Positions 35,541 to 43,600 of a stretch of 64,000 nt of DNA are shown here, one piece after another. Positions within the stretch are counted from its first letter, which is position 1. Each line of letters opens with the position of its first letter. Source of the stretch: Novosphingobium sp. TH158 (GTDB lineage Bacteria > Pseudomonadota > Alphaproteobacteria > Sphingomonadales > Sphingomonadaceae). Below the pieces are notes generated by a model. The model worked only from the letters and a program-made list of their open reading frames with translations. It did not search any database and was not told the DNA's origin. Where the stretch lies: NCBI RefSeq assembly GCF_002855555.1, contig NZ_PKRT01000001.1, positions 1,330,001-1,394,000 of the forward strand. The letters are read 5' to 3'. Made by a program: the position numbers and the translations under genes.

Positions 35541-36101
35541 ATGACTGAAGCGAAATACCTGGGCGGCCGATTGCTGCTCGCCTTGCCGGGCATGGGTGAT
35601 CCGCGGTTCGAGCGGTCGGTGATCGCTCTGGCCAGACACGATGCGGAAGGCGCATTCGGCATCGGCATCGGCCATGTCATCCCGGACCTTGGCCTGCATG
35701 CCATTCTTACCGACCTTGACATCGATCCGGGGCTGGCCCCCGATGCCCCGGTGCATAACGGCGGCCCGGTGGAACCCGAACGCGGCTTTGTGCTGCACAC
35801 GCCGGACTGGGACGATGATGCCTCGCTCGATGCCGGGCCGCTGGGCCGCGTTTCTGCCTCGCTCGACCTGCTGCACGCGATTGCCGACGGGCGCGGGCCG
35901 CGCCGCTGGGTGATGGCGCTGGGCTATGCAGGCTGGGCAGCGGGGCAGCTCGATAACGAGATGCGCCACCACGGCTGGTACGCCGCCGACAGCCATGACG
36001 ATGTGGTGTGGCACACCCCTGCCCGCGGTCGCTGGGAAGCGACCTGGCGGGCGGAGGGGATAGACCCCTCCCTGCTGGTCGGGCAGACCGGCCGGGCCTG
36101 A
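35541..36101 (+). CDS. YqgE/AlgH family protein
   Basis: A 186-residue protein of the YqgE/AlgH family (DUF179): YLGGRLLLALPGMGDPRFERSVI at the start, GGPVEPERGFVLHT near residue 74 and RWVMALGYAGWAAGQLDNEM near 115. Family members have unknown biochemistry; early work tied AlgH to alginate regulation in Pseudomonas. It stands alone, convergent with an unknown gene across a hairpin. Confidence 0.92.
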   Translation: MTEAKYLGGRLLLALPGMGDPRFERSVIALARHDAEGAFGIGIGHVIPDLGLHAILTDLDIDPGLAPDAPVHNGGPVEPERGFVLHTPDWDDDASLDAGPLGRVSASLDLLHAIADGRGPRRWVMALGYAGWAAGQLDNEMRHHGWYAADSHDDVVWHTPARGRWEATWRAEGIDPSLLVGQTGRA

Positions 36102-36129
36102 GGCCCCTGCCCCGGTTCGGCTGGGGCCT
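36101..36129. terminator. Hairpin between convergent yqgE-like gene and hypothetical gene
   Basis: AGGCCCC (36101-36107) pairs perfectly with GGGGCCT (36123-36129). It spans both convergent stops and has no T-run, so bidirectional termination is inferred from location only. Confidence 0.4.
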
Positions 36130-36583
36130 AGTTGAGGCGCAGCGCCGGGCGGTCCGCAGCCTCCCCCCATTCGCCGGGCTTGAGCGCAAGATCCTGCAAG
36201 GCCAGCGCCAGTGCGCCGACGATCGCCAGCGCGGCGGTTTCCGCCCCGGCGCTTGCCTCCTCATTGCGGCCCGGAAGGATCACCGAGGCAAGATAGCGCC
36301 CCTGCGCCCCGCGCGAGAGCAGGAAGCCCGCATCGCTGCCAAGCAGGGCCAGGGCCGCGCTTTCGCCCGCGCCGGCATGGACCAGCGTTTCGAACAGCGC
36401 CGGATCGGGAAGCTTCGTGCCGGCCAGCAGCGCGTGGGCCGGTGCCCGCCCCAGCAGGACATAGGCATCGCGCAACCGCAGCGCCTCTTCCCCGGCGAAG
36501 GAACCGGCACAGGCCAGCGCCAGTTCACCCAGGCTGTCGAACCATGAGCCCTCGGGGGGCTGCGAAGCTAACTCTTTGTACAC
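36128..36583 (-). CDS. Hypothetical protein, Ala/Leu-rich
   Basis: A 151-residue protein I cannot place. It is mostly helical by composition (MYKELASQPPEGSWFDSLGELALACAG; FETLVHAGAGESAALALLG), has no signal peptide, and shows low-level resemblance only to other sphingomonad hypothetical proteins by style. The ATG start has an AAGG-type site. Its frame and codon use match neighbouring genes, so it is likely real. Confidence 0.5.
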   Translation of the reverse strand: MYKELASQPPEGSWFDSLGELALACAGSFAGEEALRLRDAYVLLGRAPAHALLAGTKLPDPALFETLVHAGAGESAALALLGSDAGFLLSRGAQGRYLASVILPGRNEEASAGAETAALAIVGALALALQDLALKPGEWGEAADRPALRLN

Positions 36584-36720
36584 AAGCGGGGACCTTTCAG
36601 CCGTCTGCAGGCGATCATGGCCCCCCCGTGATCGCTGTCAATCATGGCCAAACATAGATTCGGCCAGTTTGTTTCGCATTCGCAATGGCCTAGGGATCGG
36701 TGCCTAGGGACCAATGCGTA

Positions 36721-36743
36721 GCGCGTCCCGCAAGGGGACGCGC
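36721..36743 (-). terminator. Hairpin downstream of the first SDR gene
   Basis: GCGCGTCCC (36721-36729) is the exact reverse complement of GGGACGCGC (36735-36743) with a 5-base loop. It lies 13 bases downstream of the SDR stop on the minus strand. It lacks a T-run, so it may be a terminator or a 3'-end hairpin; nearby CCTAGGGA is also repeated (36690-36711). Confidence 0.45.
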
Positions 36744-36756
36744 CCCGCGGCAAGCC

Positions 36757-37518
36757 TTAATCGCGCCAGGCGCGGAAGGGGTGGCCGGCATCGCAATGCA
36801 TCACTTCGGCCGTGATGAATCGCGCATCCTCCGAACCGAGGAACAGGCCCAGGTTGACGATATCTTCCGGGCTTCCCTTTTCGGAGAGCATCTGCAGGCG
36901 GCGGATCTCTTCGTGCTTTTCGGCCCCGAGCGAACTTGCGCTCGCCTCGGTTTCCATCAGCCCCGGCGCCACTGCGACCACGCGGATACCATCGGCACCG
37001 AACATGCGGGCCATGCCCCAGGTCAGCTGGTTGAGCGTGGCCTTGGTCACGCCATAGACGCCAGCCGGCTGGTAGGCGGCCATCGAGCTCTGGTTGATGA
37101 CGCAGCCCTTGGCTTCCTTCAGCGCCGGGCGCAGCACGCGGGCGAAGTAGAGCGGCGAAAGCGTGTTGACCATCAGGAAGAACTGGAACCGGTCCAGCGG
37201 AATGCGGTCGATCGGCGTGTTCACCTCGCCATAGGCAATGCCGGCATTGTTGTAGAGCACGTCGATCTTGGGAAACTGCGCCAGGATCGCCGCGCCGACC
37301 GATTCGATCTGCTCTTCCTTGGAAAGGTCGATCTGGAAGGTGGTGCACTTGGCCCCCAGTGCGCGGACCATGCCGGCGGTTTCCTCAAGCCCTTCGGCCT
37401 GGATATCTAGGATCACCAGTTCCCCGCCCTCGCGCGCATAGCCGAGCGCGAGCGCGCGCCCCAGGCCACCTGCCGCGCCGGTAACCACCACTGTCTTGCC
37501 ATCGTAACGCTTGCTCAT
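36757..37518 (-). CDS. Short-chain dehydrogenase/reductase
   Basis: A 253-residue classical SDR: NAD(P) motif TGAAGGLGRALA near residue 15, NNAG at 87-ish, catalytic Ser in NQSSMAAY and Tyr-x3-Lys in VYGVTKAT near 157. The C-terminal half includes EKGSPEDIVNLGLFLGSEDARFITAEVMHCDAGH. The SDRs of this kind oxidise or reduce alcohols and ketones, often in aromatic, terpenoid or steroid catabolism. It is the last gene of the minus-strand group, 119 bases after the small unknown gene. Confidence 0.9.
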   Translation of the reverse strand: MSKRYDGKTVVVTGAAGGLGRALALGYAREGGELVILDIQAEGLEETAGMVRALGAKCTTFQIDLSKEEQIESVGAAILAQFPKIDVLYNNAGIAYGEVNTPIDRIPLDRFQFFLMVNTLSPLYFARVLRPALKEAKGCVINQSSMAAYQPAGVYGVTKATLNQLTWGMARMFGADGIRVVAVAPGLMETEASASSLGAEKHEEIRRLQMLSEKGSPEDIVNLGLFLGSEDARFITAEVMHCDAGHPFRAWRD

Positions 37519-37637
37519 TCATCGCACTCCCTTGCTGCAACAAGGAAAAGCGCGAGCGGGCCGCCGGGGCAAGCAGGGCCGCGCAATGATCGCCGCCGCG
37601 CGTCAGGCCATCGCTGCGGACCCGATGAAGACAGGGA

Positions 37638-37979
37638 TCAGTTGGGCAGGTCTGCCGGCGCGCGCGTGATCACCATGCGGTTGCGCCACTTGGCATGCTC
37701 TTCCTCGTCCGCGCCCTGGATCTCGATCGCGAGCGACACGTGGCTGAAGGCCAGCAGCATGTCGAGCAGGCGCTTTTCCTGGTCGTCGAGCTCGGCCAGC
37801 GGCTTGGTATCAAGCTCGTCGAGCATGGCCGCAGCACGCGGGCACATGGCATCGTAAAAGGCCTGGCGCTCTTCCTTCGTGGAAGTGGAACGCTGCATGG
37901 CGCGCTCGGCGGCGGTGGGCAGCGACCATTGCGCGGCGAAGGGTTCAAGATCGGCGTAAGCGGCAGGCAAAAGCGACAT
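37638..37979 (-). CDS. Small protein of unknown function downstream of a TetR operator
   Basis: A 113-residue protein starting MSLLPAAYADL, chosen because AAAGGAG stands 7 bases upstream; an upstream ATG would add six residues. It is largely helical (AERAMQRSTSTKEERQAFYDAM; LDDQEKRLLDMLLAFSHVS) and acidic, with no signal peptide or membrane segment. I do not recognise the family. A 22-bp palindrome lies about 50 bases before its start, making it the most likely target of the TetR regulator. Confidence 0.6.
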   Translation of the reverse strand: MSLLPAAYADLEPFAAQWSLPTAAERAMQRSTSTKEERQAFYDAMCPRAAAMLDELDTKPLAELDDQEKRLLDMLLAFSHVSLAIEIQGADEEEHAKWRNRMVITRAPADLPN

Positions 37980-38028
37980 CGGCGGCTCCTTTGACATCCA
38001 GTATCATGCCCACCGGTGTCATAGCAAA

Positions 38029-38050
38029 TTTACAACAGACCTGTTGTAAA
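38029..38050 (-). promoter_or_regulatory. Palindromic operator (TetR-type) between the TetR gene and the small gene
   Basis: Arms TTTACAACAG (38029-38038) and CTGTTGTAAA (38041-38050) are exact reverse complements separated by two bases. A 20-base perfect dyad is the classic shape of a TetR-family operator. It starts 3 bases past the TetR stop and 49 bases before the next gene, so binding would repress that gene. The location downstream of the regulator gene, not before it, is unusual. Confidence 0.75.
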
Positions 38051-38052
38051 AC

Positions 38053-38643
38053 CTAGCCGATAATCCCGTCGCGCCGCAACACGCGGCGATGTTCGGCAAC
38101 AAAGCGTTCGCTGATGCGATCGATGTCCTCGCCGCGGGCGACCGAGTTCTGCAGGATGCGCGGGCCGATGATCGCCGAAGCCATCATCATCACGGCATAG
38201 ACCTCTGCATCCACCGCCTCGTCCGGGTAGCGGGCCTTCAGGCTCGCCTCCAGCCCGCTGACCAGCTCGTCCCAGCGCGGATAGCGTTCGCGGATTTCGC
38301 CGGGCGCGATGAAATCGTCGATCCACAGCTTGATCAGTTCGGGATTGGCCAGGACGAAGTGGTTGATCGCCGCCATGCGGTCGATCTGCGGCGCATCAAG
38401 GTCCATCCCCCGCGTGATCTGCTGCGTCGACCATTCCTTCACCGCCACGAGCATCGCCTCGCGGCTGGGGAAGTGGTAATAGACCGTGGTGCGGTTAAGC
38501 CCGGCTTCGCGCGCAAGGGCCGAGACCGACAGGGCCTCTACGCCCTTTTCGGACAGCAACCGCACCGCGGTTTCGATCAGCGACTGGTGCGTCTCTTCAA
38601 AACCGCGGTTGCGCTTGCGCGTGGCCGTCCGTGTTTTCTGCAT
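38053..38643 (-). CDS. TetR/AcrR family transcriptional regulator
   Basis: A 196-residue regulator. N-terminal helix-turn-helix: TAVRLLSEKGVEALSVSALAREAGLNRTTVYYHFPSREAML, residues about 25-65. The C-terminal ligand domain (about 75-196) is helical. Lying between SDR genes, it likely senses a catabolic intermediate and controls the group; the palindrome beside its stop is the probable operator. The start has an upstream alternate but MQKTRTATRKRN fits with GCCCGCC-poor leader. Confidence 0.88.
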   Translation of the reverse strand: MQKTRTATRKRNRGFEETHQSLIETAVRLLSEKGVEALSVSALAREAGLNRTTVYYHFPSREAMLVAVKEWSTQQITRGMDLDAPQIDRMAAINHFVLANPELIKLWIDDFIAPGEIRERYPRWDELVSGLEASLKARYPDEAVDAEVYAVMMMASAIIGPRILQNSVARGEDIDRISERFVAEHRRVLRRDGIIG

Positions 38644-38712
38644 CGTCGGCGGGCTCCCTATCCGGACCGGCCCGATAACCGCGAAGCGCGAAAATTGAAA
38701 CCTTTTTGCAGG

Positions 38713-39522
38713 TCACAGGTCTTCCGGATCGGCCGTGGTAACCCCCGGACGTTCAGCCCCCATGCCGGAAAATCCGATGCAATATCCGCCATCTACCGGC
38801 AGGATCACGCCGGTCACGAAGGCCGCTTCGTCGCTGGCAAGATAAAGCGCGGCATTGGCGATATCCATCGCCGTGCCCCAGCGGTTCATCGGAATGCCGG
38901 CCAGCACGGGATAGCCTTCGGGCGGCGTTTCGGACTGCGCCGATCCCGCCACCAGCCCGGTCCACATCGTGCCCGGCGCAATGGCGTTCACGCGGATGCC
39001 CTTGTCCGAATAATCGAGCGCGGCAATCTTGGTCAGCTGGTGCACGCCCGCCTTGGCCGCGCCATAGACCGAATGGTGCTTCCACCCGATCACGCCCGAG
39101 GCCGAGCCGGTGTTGACGATGGCACCGCCACCGGTCTTGAGCATCGAGGTGATGCCGTGCTTCATGCCCAGGAACACGCCCCGGATGTTGACGGCATGGA
39201 TGCGGTCCCAGTGCTCGGCGCTCTGCTTGTGCAGCGGAGCCATGCCGCCGCCGAAGCCGGCATTGTTGCACAGCACGTCGATCCGCCCGAAGCGATCCTC
39301 GGCTGCGGCGATCATCGCCTGGACCTGGTCCTCGTCGGCCACGTCGCAGTGAATCGCCGTGGCCGCGCTGCCCACGGCCCTGGCCACTTCGTCCTGCTGG
39401 CCGGAAATGTCCGCCAGCAGCACCTGCGCGCCTTCCTGGACAAAGCGATGCGCCATGGCGCGCCCCATGCCTGAGCCCGCGCCGGTGATGATGCACGCCT
39501 TGCCTTCAAGCCGTCCTGCCAT
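38713..39522 (-). CDS. Short-chain dehydrogenase/reductase
   Basis: A 269-residue SDR: cofactor motif TGAGSGMGRAMAHRF near residue 16, CDVADEDQVQ near 62, NNAGFGGG near 89, catalytic Ser in NTGSASGVIG and Tyr-x3-Lys in SVYGAAKAG near 157. Insert GSAQSETPPEGYP near 195 may form the substrate lid. It follows the third SDR by only 23 bases, so both are likely one transcript, with the TetR gene continuing after a 69-base gap. Confidence 0.9.
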   Translation of the reverse strand: MAGRLEGKACIITGAGSGMGRAMAHRFVQEGAQVLLADISGQQDEVARAVGSAATAIHCDVADEDQVQAMIAAAEDRFGRIDVLCNNAGFGGGMAPLHKQSAEHWDRIHAVNIRGVFLGMKHGITSMLKTGGGAIVNTGSASGVIGWKHHSVYGAAKAGVHQLTKIAALDYSDKGIRVNAIAPGTMWTGLVAGSAQSETPPEGYPVLAGIPMNRWGTAMDIANAALYLASDEAAFVTGVILPVDGGYCIGFSGMGAERPGVTTADPEDL

Positions 39523-39545
39523 GTTCCTTCTCCCTCTTCTTGTGC

Positions 39546-40298
39546 TTATGCCGTCGTGTCGATGGTCGGACGCACGCTGATTTCGGCGATGTTCACGTTG
39601 CGCGGCATCGAAAGCATGAAGACCACCACTGCGGCCGCTTCCTCTGCCTCGACCACGCCATCCTTGTTGACGTGCGCCTTGATTGCCTCGCGCCAGTTCG
39701 GATCGGGCATGGATTCGGCAACTTCGGAGCGGGTCGCGCCCGGCATGTAGATCGAAACGCGGATGTTGCGGTTGCCCACTTCCTGCCGCAGCCCGTCAGT
39801 CATCGCGTTCACTGCGTGCTTGCTGGCGGAATAGGAGCTGGTCATCGGGCCGCCCTTGCGCCCGGCGAGCGAGGAGATGTTGATGATGTCGCCCACGCCC
39901 TGCTTCAGCATGTGCGGCACGGCAGCCGCGCAGGTATAGACCGTGCCCATCAGGTTGATGTCCATGGTCTGGCGATAGCGGGCAAGGTTGGCGTTCTCGA
40001 TCCCGCCCGAATCCATGATGCCGGCGGAATTGATCAGGATGTCGATGCGGCCAAGCTGGGCCACGGTATCTTCCACCGCCTTGATCGCATCGGCCTCTAC
40101 CGACATGTCGCCCACCAGGGCGATCGCCTTGCCGCCCTTGGCTTCGATCTTCGCGGCGACTTCGGCAAGTCGGTCCGCACGGCGGGCGGACAAGGCGACC
40201 GTCGCCCCCGCCTCTGCGAGGGCCACGGCAATTGCCGCGCCGATGCCCGATGATGCGCCCGTAACCAGCGCGACCTTGCCTTGAAGGGTTCCAGCCAT
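39546..40298 (-). CDS. Short-chain dehydrogenase/reductase (first gene of the group)
   Basis: A 250-residue SDR: TGASSGIGAAIAVALA near residue 14, Arg pair SARRADR suggesting NADP, NSAG near 86, and the active site ISSLAGRKGGPMTSSYSASKHA. The start MAGTLQGKVALVTG at 40298 matches the family and has GGGAGAGTGG ahead of it. As the first gene of the minus-strand group, its upstream region should hold the promoter; that stretch is dense in repeats (see the regulatory cluster). Confidence 0.92.
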   Translation of the reverse strand: MAGTLQGKVALVTGASSGIGAAIAVALAEAGATVALSARRADRLAEVAAKIEAKGGKAIALVGDMSVEADAIKAVEDTVAQLGRIDILINSAGIMDSGGIENANLARYRQTMDINLMGTVYTCAAAVPHMLKQGVGDIINISSLAGRKGGPMTSSYSASKHAVNAMTDGLRQEVGNRNIRVSIYMPGATRSEVAESMPDPNWREAIKAHVNKDGVVEAEEAAAVVVFMLSMPRNVNIAEISVRPTIDTTA

Positions 40299-40362
40299 TT
40301 CCACTCTCCCGTTTCGGTTTGGACACCGGTTGGCGAATGGCGCGTGGCCTGTCAACGAGAAA

Positions 40363-40446
40363 TGCTGAACAGGTGGTCAGCACCTTGGCCGCACCAAGCT
40401 GTCAGCACATATTGGATTATCTGATTGACATTTTGAACCATATTGG
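40363..40446. promoter_or_regulatory. Dense repeat cluster upstream of the SDR group
   Basis: TGCTGA (40363-40368) and TCAGCA (40377-40382) are inverted; CTTGG (40384-40388) and CCAAG (40394-40398) are inverted; TCAGCAC repeats at 40377-40383 and 40402-40408; CATATTGG repeats at 40408-40415 and 40439-40446. This clustering in an AT-rich stretch before the first SDR suggests binding of one or more regulators. It is also just where the opposite-facing promoter lies. Confidence 0.5.
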
Positions 40447-40453
40447 TTATAAA
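40425..40453 (+). promoter_or_regulatory. Consensus sigma-70 promoter facing a gene-free region
   Basis: TTGACA (40425-40430), a 17-base spacer, then TATAAA (40448-40453). This is close to the textbook hexamers and rare in GC-rich alphaproteobacteria. It points to the plus strand, where there is no protein gene until 42809; transcription would run through 392 gene-free bases and then antisense to pmbA. Confidence 0.65.
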
Positions 40454-40733
40454 CCCCCACGCGACGGGTGCGGGGCGGTGAGCTCTCGCCTCCACCCCGC
40501 CCAGTGGCCGGCGCCCCATCGCGGAGGCGTCCGCAATCCAGGGATGCGAGGAGCGGCTGACGATTCTTCAGCCGCACAACATCGGGGTATGCCCCGGATG
40601 CCGGCAGCAGTTTGGCGAGCCCGCCCTGCCGCAGCCTCGCACGACAGGGCCGAGCCGTCGGGATCACAGCGTTTCGCCCGCCAGCCGTTCGCAAGCAAAG
40701 ACAACGCAAGCCAAGCCTGTACGGTTCAGGCAA
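40454..40733 (+). ncRNA. Candidate structured non-coding RNA
   Basis: Downstream of the consensus promoter, 40299-40845 holds no credible protein gene. On the plus strand several hairpins follow one another: GCGGGG/CCCCGC (40470-40500), GCGGA-GGCG-TCCGC (40521-40534), GCGGCTGA/TCAGCCGC (40553-40575), an ATCGGGG/CCCCGGAT hairpin near 40585, and GCCTG/CAGGC (40717-40733). I see no match to tmRNA, RNase P, SRP or 6S consensus elements by eye. No T-run terminator was found, so the 3' end is arbitrary. GC-rich DNA forms hairpins readily, hence the low confidence. Confidence 0.3.
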
Positions 40734-40845
40734 AACCCCAGCGCCGGCCAGCCCGTCCGCCCGTGTTCACAGCCCCGATTGCCCCGATCCGCCTGCTGCG
40801 GAGGACGGAGTGTGGGTTATGGGTTTCTCGCAGAAAACCGCGCCG

Positions 40846-42192
40846 TCAGTCCCCGGCTATCATCATCCCGTCGACCCGCAGCGTCGGCACGTTGAGCGCG
40901 CGATACCATTCGAGGTCGTTGGCCGGCGTCAGTGCGGCGAACATGTCGACCAGGTTGCCGGCGATGGTGAATTCCGCCACCGGCCCGGCGATCTCGCCAT
41001 TGACGATGCGGAAGCCCGAGGCGCCCCGGCTGTAGTCGCCGGTTACCGCGTTGACGCCCTGCCCGATCAGTTCGGTAACGTAGATGCCATCCTTGATGTC
41101 GGCCATCAGCTGCGCCGGCGTGAGCGCGCCCGCGGCAAGGTGGACGTTGCTGGCCGAAACGCCCGGCGCACCGCTGGCTCCGCGCGAGGCATGGCCGGTC
41201 GGCTGCTGGCCGAGCTGGCGGGCAGAGGCGCTTTCCATCAGCCAGCCGGTCAGCCGCCCGCCCTCAACCAGTGCGCGCGGCGCGGTTGCCAGCCCTTCGC
41301 CGTCGAAGGGACGCGAGGCAGGGCCGCGCGGGCGGTGCGGATCGTCGAGCACGGTGATCGCGCTGTCGAACAGCTGCGCCTCGGCCTTGTCGAGAAGGAA
41401 GCTGGAACGGCGCGCAATGGCGCTGCCAGAGATCGCGCCGAGCAGGTGGCCGATCAGCGAGCCGCCCACGCGCGGATCGAACACCACCGGCATGGCTCCG
41501 CTCGTCACGCGGCCCGGATCGAGCCGGGCGACGGCGCGCTCGCCGGCCATGGCGCCGATCTCTGCGGGCGCGAGCAGGTCTGCCATGTGGCGGGCAGAGC
41601 GCCAGGCATAGTCGCGCTGCATGCCCGAACCCTCTCCGGCGATGACGCTGGCGGAAAGGCCGTGGCTGGTCGTCTCGTAGGAACCGGCAAAGCCGTGGCT
41701 GGTGACCAGCGCGAAAACCCCGCGGCCCGAGCTGGCGCCCGCGCCCTCGCTGTTGGTCACCCCGGCAACGGCCCGCGCGGCATCCTCTGCGGCCAGCGCC
41801 ATTTCGCGCAGCTGTGCCGGGCCGGGTTCGGCAGCGTCGACCATGTCGAGCCCTTGCGGCAGTTCGCGGGCGAGCAGGTCTTCCGGGGCGAGCCCGGCGT
41901 ACTGGTCCTCGGGGGCGGCGCGCGCCATGGCGACCGCACGGACGGACATTTCCTCCAGCGCGGCATCGCCAAGGTCGCTCGATCCGATGCTGGCCGATGC
42001 CTGCCCGACGAATACGCGCAGGCCGATGTGTTCGTTCTCCGAACGCTCGACATCCTCAAGCAGGCCGAGCCGCACCTGGATGCTTTCGGAACTGTTGGCG
42101 AGATAGACGACATCGGCGGCATCGGCGCCAGCCTTGCGGGCGCGATCGACGAGGGCGGCGGCGCGCTCCTGCGCGGCTTGGGGTGTCAGCAT
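40846..42192 (-). CDS. pmbA: TldE/PmbA family metalloprotease subunit
   Basis: A 448-residue PmbA/TldE protein, the partner of TldD in the TldD-TldE complex that processes peptides such as microcins. Recognised by RKAGADAADVVY, FALVTSHGFAGSYETTSHGLSASVIA, PVVFDPRVGGSLIGHLL, GAPGVSASNVHL and the C-terminal GEIAGPVAEFTIAGNL. TldE lacks the HExxxH zinc site of TldD, consistent with its absence here. tldD is not in the window. Start MLTPQAAQERAAALVD at 42192. Confidence 0.93.
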   Translation of the reverse strand: MLTPQAAQERAAALVDRARKAGADAADVVYLANSSESIQVRLGLLEDVERSENEHIGLRVFVGQASASIGSSDLGDAALEEMSVRAVAMARAAPEDQYAGLAPEDLLARELPQGLDMVDAAEPGPAQLREMALAAEDAARAVAGVTNSEGAGASSGRGVFALVTSHGFAGSYETTSHGLSASVIAGEGSGMQRDYAWRSARHMADLLAPAEIGAMAGERAVARLDPGRVTSGAMPVVFDPRVGGSLIGHLLGAISGSAIARRSSFLLDKAEAQLFDSAITVLDDPHRPRGPASRPFDGEGLATAPRALVEGGRLTGWLMESASARQLGQQPTGHASRGASGAPGVSASNVHLAAGALTPAQLMADIKDGIYVTELIGQGVNAVTGDYSRGASGFRIVNGEIAGPVAEFTIAGNLVDMFAALTPANDLEWYRALNVPTLRVDGMMIAGD

Positions 42193-42241
42193 GGCTGGCG
42201 GCTTAGCGCCGCGCGCGCCACCGATCAATCGCGCGTGGCGA

Positions 42242-42619
42242 TCACACGCCCAGGATGCGCGAAAGCAGGGTGAACAGCGCCGTCAGGGCAAAGGGCAGGC
42301 CGAGCGCCAGCGCCCAGACCCACAGCCGGTCGCGCCGATAGGCGGCGGCATAGCCTGGATCGGCGGCCTGCTCGTCGGTCAGGCGGTTCCAGCGCTGCTC
42401 GAAACGGCGGCAGGCGGGGATGATCGCCGCGACGAGGATGACAAGGGCGAAATAGGGCAGGATCGAGGACTTGTGCCCCTTGAGCGCACCCAGCGTGGCG
42501 AAGATCTGGAGTGCGGTATAGACCAGCAGGGCATAGGCGATATTGTCGCTCATGCTCTTGCGCCAATCGATCGGCCTTTCGCCGCCGGCGCTGCGACCTA
42601 TCCGGAATCCTTCGACCAT
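42242..42619 (-). CDS. Hypothetical membrane protein with two or three helices
   Basis: Up to 125 residues. The ATG at 42619 (MVEGFRIG) has AAAGGA ten bases upstream; ATG 42553 (MSDNIAYALL) gives a 103-residue protein and is also plausible. Hydrophobic segments lie at about ALLVYTALQIFATLGAL, ILPYFALVILVAAIIPA and WVWALALGLPFALTALFTLL, with a charged RFEQRWNRLTDEQ loop. I do not know its function. It is divergent from lptB. Confidence 0.55.
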   Translation of the reverse strand: MVEGFRIGRSAGGERPIDWRKSMSDNIAYALLVYTALQIFATLGALKGHKSSILPYFALVILVAAIIPACRRFEQRWNRLTDEQAADPGYAAAYRRDRLWVWALALGLPFALTALFTLLSRILGV

Positions 42620-42808
42620 TTTGGTCGATCCTTTCTGCTTCCCCTCAATAAACGCAACAAAACACCCTTTGTTGCGGGAATCAAGCCTCGTTAACCACGA
42701 AATCCCACGCCCCGGCAGCGATGGGTCATGCAGGAAGCCTGCCAAATTGCTGCAACATGGTGCTTTCGCGGCTTGAAGTGCGCGCGCACGCTGCCTAAAC
42801 CCAAGCCG

Positions 42809-43579
42809 ATGGACCAGATGCAGAAAGACCTCTCGTCGCAGGGAGAAGGCAGCACCGGCAGCGGGCTTGAGGTGATCTCGATTGCCAAATCCTATGACAA
42901 GCGCGCCGTGCTGACCGACATTTCGCTCTCGGTCGCCAAGGGCGAAGTGCTGGGCCTGCTCGGCCCCAACGGCGCAGGCAAGACCACCTGCTTCTATTCG
43001 ATCATGGGGCTGGTAAAGCCCGATTCGGGCCGCATCCTGATGGACGGCGTGGATGTCACCTCGCTGCCGATGTACCGCCGCGCGATCCTTGGCCTGGGCT
43101 ACCTGCCACAGGAAACCTCGATCTTCCGCGGCCTGACGGTGGAACAGAACATCTCCGCCGTGCTCGAACTGAACGAGCCCGACGCCGCCACGCGCGAGGA
43201 AGAGCTGGAACGCCTGCTCGACGAATTCGGCCTCGCCCGCCTGCGTTCCAGCGCGGCCATGGCGCTTTCGGGCGGTGAACGCCGCCGCTGCGAAATCGCC
43301 CGCGCCCTTGCCGCCAAGCCCTCGATCATGCTGCTCGACGAACCTTTCGCCGGCATCGACCCGCTGTCAATCAGCGACATCCGCGACCTGGTGAAAGACC
43401 TCAAGACCCGCGGCATCGGCGTGCTGATCACCGATCACAACGTCCGCGAAACGCTGGATATCGTCGATAAGACCTGCGTGATCTACGGCGGCCAGGTGCT
43501 GTTCTCCGGCACGCCCGAAGGCATGGTCGAGGACGAGAACGTCAAGCTGCTCTACCTCGGCAGCGATTTCACGCTGTGA
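42809..43579 (+). CDS. lptB: LPS export ABC transporter ATPase LptB
   Basis: A 256-residue cytoplasmic ATPase of the LptB2FG complex that extracts LPS from the inner membrane. Walker A GPNGAGKTT is near residue 54, the Q-loop YLPQETSIFRGLT near 97, signature LSGGERRRCEIARAL near 153, Walker B LLDEPFAGIDP near 178, and the switch His in ITDHN. The N terminus is extended by about 20 residues. In many proteobacteria lptA and lptC precede it; here an unrelated divergent gene does. rpoN follows after 143 bases, as is common. Confidence 0.95.
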   Translation: MDQMQKDLSSQGEGSTGSGLEVISIAKSYDKRAVLTDISLSVAKGEVLGLLGPNGAGKTTCFYSIMGLVKPDSGRILMDGVDVTSLPMYRRAILGLGYLPQETSIFRGLTVEQNISAVLELNEPDAATREEELERLLDEFGLARLRSSAAMALSGGERRRCEIARALAAKPSIMLLDEPFAGIDPLSISDIRDLVKDLKTRGIGVLITDHNVRETLDIVDKTCVIYGGQVLFSGTPEGMVEDENVKLLYLGSDFTL

Positions 43580-43600
43580 TCCTTTCCGCCTCACGGCGGG

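Noticed and set aside
40454..40733. Match to tmRNA, RNase P, SRP or 6S RNA
   Set aside because: Checked by eye for the conserved cores (for example GAGGAAAGTCC, the SRP tetraloop region, an ANDN-type tag); none is present.
40612..42273. 553-codon plus-strand frame opposite pmbA
   Set aside because: PmbA on the minus strand is clear; this frame has no domain. It would be read if the 40425 promoter ran through, but not as protein.
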